A stretch of 37,357 nucleotides of DNA, from NCBI GenBank assembly GCA_949285935.1, contig CASEAH010000062.1:1-37357 (forward strand), written 5' to 3'. Below, one piece after another: positions 33,130 through 37,357 of this stretch. The notes under the pieces are model-generated. The model searched no databases and had not been told where the DNA came from. It worked only from the letters and a program-made list of their open reading frames with translations. The position numbers were made by a program, and so were the translations under genes. The DNA is from an uncultured Oscillospiraceae bacterium (GTDB lineage Bacteria; Bacillota; Clostridia; Oscillospirales; Ruminococcaceae). Position 1 is the first letter of the stretch. Every line of letters starts with the position of its first letter.

Positions 33130-34452
33130 TCAGCCCTCGTCACCGTCTCCATCGGGTTGGGGCAGCTTTTCTGCCCGGATGCGCAGGATCTGCCGGTCGT
33201 TGGCTTCCTCCACGGTGAAACGGATGCCGTCGATATCCACCTGCGGGTGTTCGTCCGGCCCGGGGATGCGGTCCAGCACGCCGATGAGAAGCCCGCCCAG
33301 AGTTTCGTAGTCCTCCTTGGTGTAGGCCGAAAGGTCGATTCCCAGCAGCCGGCCCGCCTCGGGCAGGTCAATATCCCCGTCCAGAGTATAGGCGCCGTCA
33401 GCCAGGTTGGTGACCTCCTCCTCCTCGTTGTCGTACTCGTCCTGAATGTTGCCCACAATGGATTCCAGCAGATCCTCCATGGTAACGATGCCGGAGGTGC
33501 CGCCGTACTCATCCACCACCACGGCCATCATCACCTTTTCCTCGCTCATCTTGCGGAACAGGTCCCGGCAGCGGGTGGATTCGGGTACAAATACGGCGGG
33601 GCGCATAAAGTCCGCCACGGAAAAGGGCTTGCTCCGGTCTGTCAGCAGCAGGGGCAGCAGATCCTTGACATACAGCATTCCCTGAATATCGTCCAGATCT
33701 TCCCCCACCACGGGAAGCCGGGAATACCCGAAGGAGGAGGACATTTCCACGATCTCAAAAAGGGGTGTGTCCAGCTCCACAAATTTCACATCGGTGCGGT
33801 GGGTCATGATCTCGTCGGCGGTGCGGTCGTCAAACTCAAAGACGTTGTTGATCATGTCCTTTTCCGCCGCTTCAATGCCGCCTGTCTCCTCGCTGACGTC
33901 CATCAGGAGGCGGATCTCCTCCTCGGTGACATTTTCCTTCTGGGCGTACATGCTGACGCCCATCAGGTGGCAGATGAGAAGCACCGCGTGGTCCACCAGC
34001 CACCGCAGGGGGGTAAAGAGCAGGGCAATGAGCCGGGCGGCGGGAGCCAGGGAGTAGGCCAGGGATTCCGGGGCGTGGATGGCCAGCCGCCGGGGAACGC
34101 CCCGGGAGAAGATCAGGATAAACAGGTCGCCCAGGAGCAGGACCACAAGAGACCCGGCCAGCCGGCTCCATATGGTGCGCTCCGTCCAGGCGGACCAGAC
34201 GGGAAGGGAGGCCATGAACCGGGCCAGAAATCCGATGGCGCACAGGTGAAAAAAGGTGTAGGCCGCCCGCATCACCGAGGCAAAGCGGTCGGGACTCTCC
34301 AGAAGCTTCTGCAGGGTCTGGGCGTGGGGGGCGCTGTCGTCCCCCTTTTTCACCTTGGCGTCGCTCAATTCAATAATGGCGTTCTGACAGAGCACCACAA
34401 AGCCGCCTAAGAACAGGAAAAGCAGAAAGTACAGCAAACTGCCTGGGTCCAT
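33130..34452 (-). CDS. CNNM/CorC (hemolysin C-like) membrane protein with CBS domains
   Basis: This 440-residue protein belongs to the CNNM/CorC family, linked to Mg2+ or Co2+ export and often annotated as hemolysin. Order: DUF21 transmembrane domain (about residues 1-185, starting MDPGSLLYFLLFLFLGGFVV), a CBS pair (about 205-330, with DEIMTHRTDVKFVEL and EKVMMAVVVDEYGGTSGIVT) and a C-terminal CorC domain (about 345-430, GRLLGIDLSAYTKEDYETLGG). The ATG at 34452 is supported by GGAGGTTGAAGG upstream. The N-terminal domain is less typical than in many members: the usual SxSExAL motif near the start is replaced by QNAIIELSDAK, so transport competence is uncertain. It stands alone between spoVAE and nifJ. 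Confidence 0.92.
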   Translation of the reverse strand: MDPGSLLYFLLFLFLGGFVVLCQNAIIELSDAKVKKGDDSAPHAQTLQKLLESPDRFASVMRAAYTFFHLCAIGFLARFMASLPVWSAWTERTIWSRLAGSLVVLLLGDLFILIFSRGVPRRLAIHAPESLAYSLAPAARLIALLFTPLRWLVDHAVLLICHLMGVSMYAQKENVTEEEIRLLMDVSEETGGIEAAEKDMINNVFEFDDRTADEIMTHRTDVKFVELDTPLFEIVEMSSSFGYSRLPVVGEDLDDIQGMLYVKDLLPLLLTDRSKPFSVADFMRPAVFVPESTRCRDLFRKMSEEKVMMAVVVDEYGGTSGIVTMEDLLESIVGNIQDEYDNEEEEVTNLADGAYTLDGDIDLPEAGRLLGIDLSAYTKEDYETLGGLLIGVLDRIPGPDEHPQVDIDGIRFTVEEANDRQILRIRAEKLPQPDGDGDEG

Positions 34453-34711
34453 GAAAACCTTCAACCTCCGTTGTCCGGTCACCCGGTTTATTTATATTTT
34501 TTTAACATCGGTTTCAGTGTACAACAACCGCCCGCAAATGTCAATTTGCCCGGGAGGAAAAGCCGGATCGCACCTGGGCCGCACCCGGGCCGCTCCCTGC
34601 GGCCGCCGGCCCATGGTCCGCCGGGGAAGGACAGCTCTCCCGGAAGCAAAGAAAAACGGATTTTTCCCCTTTCCGGGACGGCACAGCCCTTTACAGCGGC
34701 GGAAAAAGATG

Positions 34712-34739
34712 TTAAACTTTAATCGAATGTGCTTATAGT
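34712..34739 (+). promoter_or_regulatory. Possible promoter for nifJ
   Basis: TTAAAC (34712-34717) and TATAGT (34734-34739) are 16 bp apart. The rest of the spacer from 34483 has no gene. The match is moderate for a gene expected to be highly expressed. Confidence 0.4.
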
Positions 34740-34773
34740 GGGAGCGGTCCCGCGTAGAGCCGCTTTATAAGCA
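34730..34773. promoter_or_regulatory. Nested inverted repeat upstream of nifJ
   Basis: TGCTTATA (34730-34737) and TATAAGCA (34766-34773) are perfect outer arms. Inside them AGCGG (34743-34747) pairs with CCGCT (34760-34764). The left arm overlaps the proposed -10, so the element may be an operator; if transcription begins further upstream it would be a 44-nt leader hairpin. Confidence 0.55.
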
Positions 34774-34809
34774 TGAAATTCGCTTGAAAACACAGGGAGG
34801 AATCAAAAA

Positions 34810-37357
34810 ATGGCAAGAAAGATGAAAACGATGGACGGCAACAATGCTGCCGCTCACGTTTCCTACGCGTTCACCGAAGTAGCCACCATTTATCCCATTA
34901 CCCCCTCTTCCGTTATGGCGGAGGTGACGGATAAGTGGTCCGCTGAAGGCAAGACCAACATCTTCGGCGAGAAGGTCAAGGTCGTGGAGCTGCAGTCCGA
35001 GGCCGGCGCTGCCGGTGCGGTCCATGGCAGCCTGGCGGCCGGCGCCCTCACCACCACCTACACCGCATCCCAGGGCCTGCTGCTCATGATCCCCAATATG
35101 TACAAGATTGCCGGCGAGCTGCTCCCCGGAGTCATCCACTGCTCCGCCCGCGCCCTGGCTACCCACGCTCTGTCCATCTTCGGCGACCACTCCGACATTT
35201 ACGCCTGCCGCCAGACTGGTTTTGCCATGCTCTGCTCCAGCAATGTTCAGGAGGTCATGGACCTGGGCGCTGTGGCCCATCTGTCCGCCATCAAGGGACG
35301 GGTTCCCTTCCTCCACTTCTTTGACGGCTTCCGCACCTCCCACGAGATCCAGAAGATCGAGGTCTGGAGCGACGAGGACCTGAAGGAGCTGGCCGACTAC
35401 GAGGCCATTGACGAGTTCCGCGCCCGCTGCCTCAACCCCGAGCGCCCCGTGCTGCGCGGCTCTGCCGAGAACCCCGACATCTTCTTCCAGAACCGTGAGG
35501 CTGCCAACCCCTTCTATGACGCCATCCCCGGCGTGGTGGAAGAGTACATGGCCAAGGTCAATGCCAAGATCGGCACCAACTACGCCCTGTTCAACTACTA
35601 CGGCGATCCCAAGGCTGAGCATGTTATTGTGGCCATGGGCTCTGCCTGCGACTGCATCGAGGAAGTTGTGGACTACAAGAACGCCCACGGCGACAAGGTG
35701 GGTCTGATCAAGGTCCGCCTGTATCGTCCTTTCTCTGCCAAGCACCTGCTGGCCGCCCTGCCTGAGACTGTCAAGAGCATCTCCGTGCTGGACCGCACCA
35801 AGGAGCCCGGCTCCCTGGGTGAGCCCCTGTATCTGGATGTGGTGGCCGCTCTCAAGGGCAGCAAGTTCGAGACCGTTCCCGTCTACGGCGGCCGCTACGG
35901 CCTGGGCTCCAAGGACGTGTCCCCCGCCCAGATGTTTGCCGTTTACAAGAACGCCCTCACCGGTGAGAAGCCCCGCTTCACCATCGGCATCGTGGACGAC
36001 GTCACCCACCTGTCCCTGGAGGAGACCGAGAACCACGACGTTACCCCCGAAGGCACCACCAGCTGCAAGTTCTGGGGCCTGGGCGCTGACGGCACCGTGG
36101 GCGCCAACAAGAACTCCATCAAGATCATCGGCGACCACACCGATATGTATGCTCAGGGCTACTTCGCCTACGACTCCAAGAAGTCCGGCGGCGTGACCAT
36201 CTCCCACCTGCGGTTTGGCCACAAGCCCATCAAGTCCACTTACTACGTCTCCAAGGCCGACTTTGTGGCCTGCCACAACCCCTCCTATATCGACAAGTAC
36301 GATATGGTCTCCGATATCAAGAAGGGCGGCACCTTCCTCCTCAACTGCGGCTGGGATATGGAAGAGATGGAGAAGCGCATCCCCGGCTGCGTCAAGCGCC
36401 AGATCGCTGAGAACAACATCAAGTTCTACACCATCGACGCCATCAAGATCGGCAAGGAGATCGGCCTGGGCGGACGGGTCAACACCATCCTCCAGTCTGC
36501 CTTCTTCAAGCTGGCCGGCGTCATCCCCGAGGCCGACGCCATCAAGTATATGAAGGACGCCGCCACCGCCACCTACGGCCGCAAGGGCGAGAAGGTGGTG
36601 GCCATGAACCACGCCGCCATTGACCGGGGCGCCCAGGAAGTCCAGGAGGTCAAGGTTCCCGAATCCTGGAAGACCGCTACCGGCGACTTTGTCTACGACG
36701 TGGCCACCGGCGACCGGAAGGATCTGGTGGACTTTGTCAACCGCATCCTGGTGCCCGCCAACGCCCAGCGGGGCGACAAGCTGCCTGTTTCCGCCTTTGT
36801 GGGGATGGAAGACGGCCATATGCCTCAGGGTTCTTCCGCTTATGAGAAGCGGGGCATCGCTGTGGACGTTCCCGTCTGGAACCCCGACAACTGCATCCAG
36901 TGCAACTTCTGCTCCTATGTCTGCCCCCATGCCGTCATCCGTCCCGTGGCCATGACCGCTGAGGAGGCCGCCAAGGCTCCCGCCGGCACCAAGACCGCCG
37001 ATATGACCGGTATGCCCGGCATGAAGTTCGCTATGACCGTTTCCGTCCTGGACTGCACCGGCTGCGGCTCCTGCGCCAATATCTGCCCGGGCAAGAAGGG
37101 CCAGAAGGCTCTCACCATGCAGAGCCTGGACAGCCAGAAGGATCAGCAGGAGGTCTTTGCCTACGGCCAGAGCCTGGATGCCAAGCCCGAAGTGTTCGAG
37201 AAGTTCAAGGAGACCACCGTCAAGGGCAGCCAGTTCAAGCAGCCCCTGCTGGAGTTCTCCGGCGCCTGCGCCGGCTGCGGCGAGACTCCTTACGCCAAGC
37301 TGGTGACCCAGCTGTTCGGCGACCGGATGTATATCGCCAACGCCACCGGCTGCTCCT
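34810..37357 (+). CDS. nifJ: Pyruvate:ferredoxin (flavodoxin) oxidoreductase (3' end outside window)
   Basis: This is the large homodimeric enzyme that converts pyruvate and CoA to acetyl-CoA, CO2 and reduced ferredoxin, central to fermentation in anaerobes. 849 codons are visible of an expected ~1,170. GGGAGG precedes the ATG at 34810. Seen in order: domain I with YPITPSSVMAEVTDKW and TASQGLLLMIPNMYKIAGEL, FGDHSDIYACRQTGFAMLCS, domain II with VAMGSACDCIEEVV, then a ferredoxin-like domain with two 4Fe-4S motifs (CIQCNFCSYVCP near residue 695 and CTGCGSCANICPG near 750), and the start of the thiamine diphosphate domain with the proximal-cluster CAGCGETPY. Codons are strongly biased, indicating high expression. 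Confidence 0.97.
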   Translation, partial: MARKMKTMDGNNAAAHVSYAFTEVATIYPITPSSVMAEVTDKWSAEGKTNIFGEKVKVVELQSEAGAAGAVHGSLAAGALTTTYTASQGLLLMIPNMYKIAGELLPGVIHCSARALATHALSIFGDHSDIYACRQTGFAMLCSSNVQEVMDLGAVAHLSAIKGRVPFLHFFDGFRTSHEIQKIEVWSDEDLKELADYEAIDEFRARCLNPERPVLRGSAENPDIFFQNREAANPFYDAIPGVVEEYMAKVNAKIGTNYALFNYYGDPKAEHVIVAMGSACDCIEEVVDYKNAHGDKVGLIKVRLYRPFSAKHLLAALPETVKSISVLDRTKEPGSLGEPLYLDVVAALKGSKFETVPVYGGRYGLGSKDVSPAQMFAVYKNALTGEKPRFTIGIVDDVTHLSLEETENHDVTPEGTTSCKFWGLGADGTVGANKNSIKIIGDHTDMYAQGYFAYDSKKSGGVTISHLRFGHKPIKSTYYVSKADFVACHNPSYIDKYDMVSDIKKGGTFLLNCGWDMEEMEKRIPGCVKRQIAENNIKFYTIDAIKIGKEIGLGGRVNTILQSAFFKLAGVIPEADAIKYMKDAATATYGRKGEKVVAMNHAAIDRGAQEVQEVKVPESWKTATGDFVYDVATGDRKDLVDFVNRILVPANAQRGDKLPVSAFVGMEDGHMPQGSSAYEKRGIAVDVPVWNPDNCIQCNFCSYVCPHAVIRPVAMTAEEAAKAPAGTKTADMTGMPGMKFAMTVSVLDCTGCGSCANICPGKKGQKALTMQSLDSQKDQQEVFAYGQSLDAKPEVFEKFKETTVKGSQFKQPLLEFSGACAGCGETPYAKLVTQLFGDRMYIANATGCS

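Noticed and set aside
33210-33225. GGTGAAAC as half of a second parS site inside the CNNM gene
   Set aside because: The other half does not match and the sequence is explained by coding.
32278-34410. A 710-codon plus-strand frame running through spoVAE and the CNNM gene
   Set aside because: spoVAE is encoded in another frame, and the rest is antisense to the CNNM gene; the product is compositionally biased.
34765-36930. A 721-codon minus-strand open frame opposite nifJ
   Set aside because: nifJ on the plus strand is certain from its motifs; the opposite frame is open only because of codon bias.

Overview
This window is the replication-origin region of a spore-forming, anaerobic, high-GC member of the Firmicutes, most likely an Oscillospiraceae-type clostridium. 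The evidence is the conserved origin gene order (yidC-yidD-rnpA-rpmH on the minus strand, dnaA-dnaN-S4 gene-recF-remB-gyrB-gyrA on the plus strand), a spoVAC/spoVAD/spoVAE locus, a pyruvate:ferredoxin oxidoreductase, and codons strongly biased to G or C at third positions. The placement to family is an inference from gene order and composition.

Layout. Positions 1-1843: leftward rpmH, rnpA, yidD and yidC (3' end outside the window). Positions 1844-4026: the origin, with dnaA in the middle. An AT-rich stretch and one DnaA-box-like site lie upstream of dnaA. A dense DnaA-box cluster followed by a box / GC-cluster / DnaA-trio arrangement lies downstream of it. Positions 4027-6997: dnaN, rlbA (S4), recF and remB, with a parS-like palindrome just after dnaN. 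Positions 7628-13786: gyrB, gyrA and an orphan solute-binding lipoprotein. Positions 14412-16869: leftward GNAT acetyltransferase and two tandem AEC transporters. Positions 17153-21671: serC-serA, then hflX-ttcA. After these come a leftward low-molecular-weight phosphatase, rplM-rpsI, and a G5/3D-domain cell-wall protein.

Positions 26149-29696 form a visibly AT-richer block: an NhaC-type antiporter, an RpiR-type regulator and agmatine deiminase, probably a horizontally acquired catabolic module. Positions 29898-32977 hold a small membrane-protein gene and the spoVA genes. Unusually, spoVAE is separated from spoVAD by 782 bp. A CNNM/CorC-type membrane protein and the start of nifJ (cut off by the window end) finish the region.

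The most unusual signals lie outside genes. Four gene-flanking sites carry direct repeats with long units (about 124, 130, 178 and 180 bp) in two or three copies. One of them is a duplication of the 3' end of ttcA. A second set of oriC-type DnaA boxes flanks spoVAC-spoVAD, about 27 kb from oriC. No tRNA, rRNA, CRISPR array or insertion sequence was recognised.
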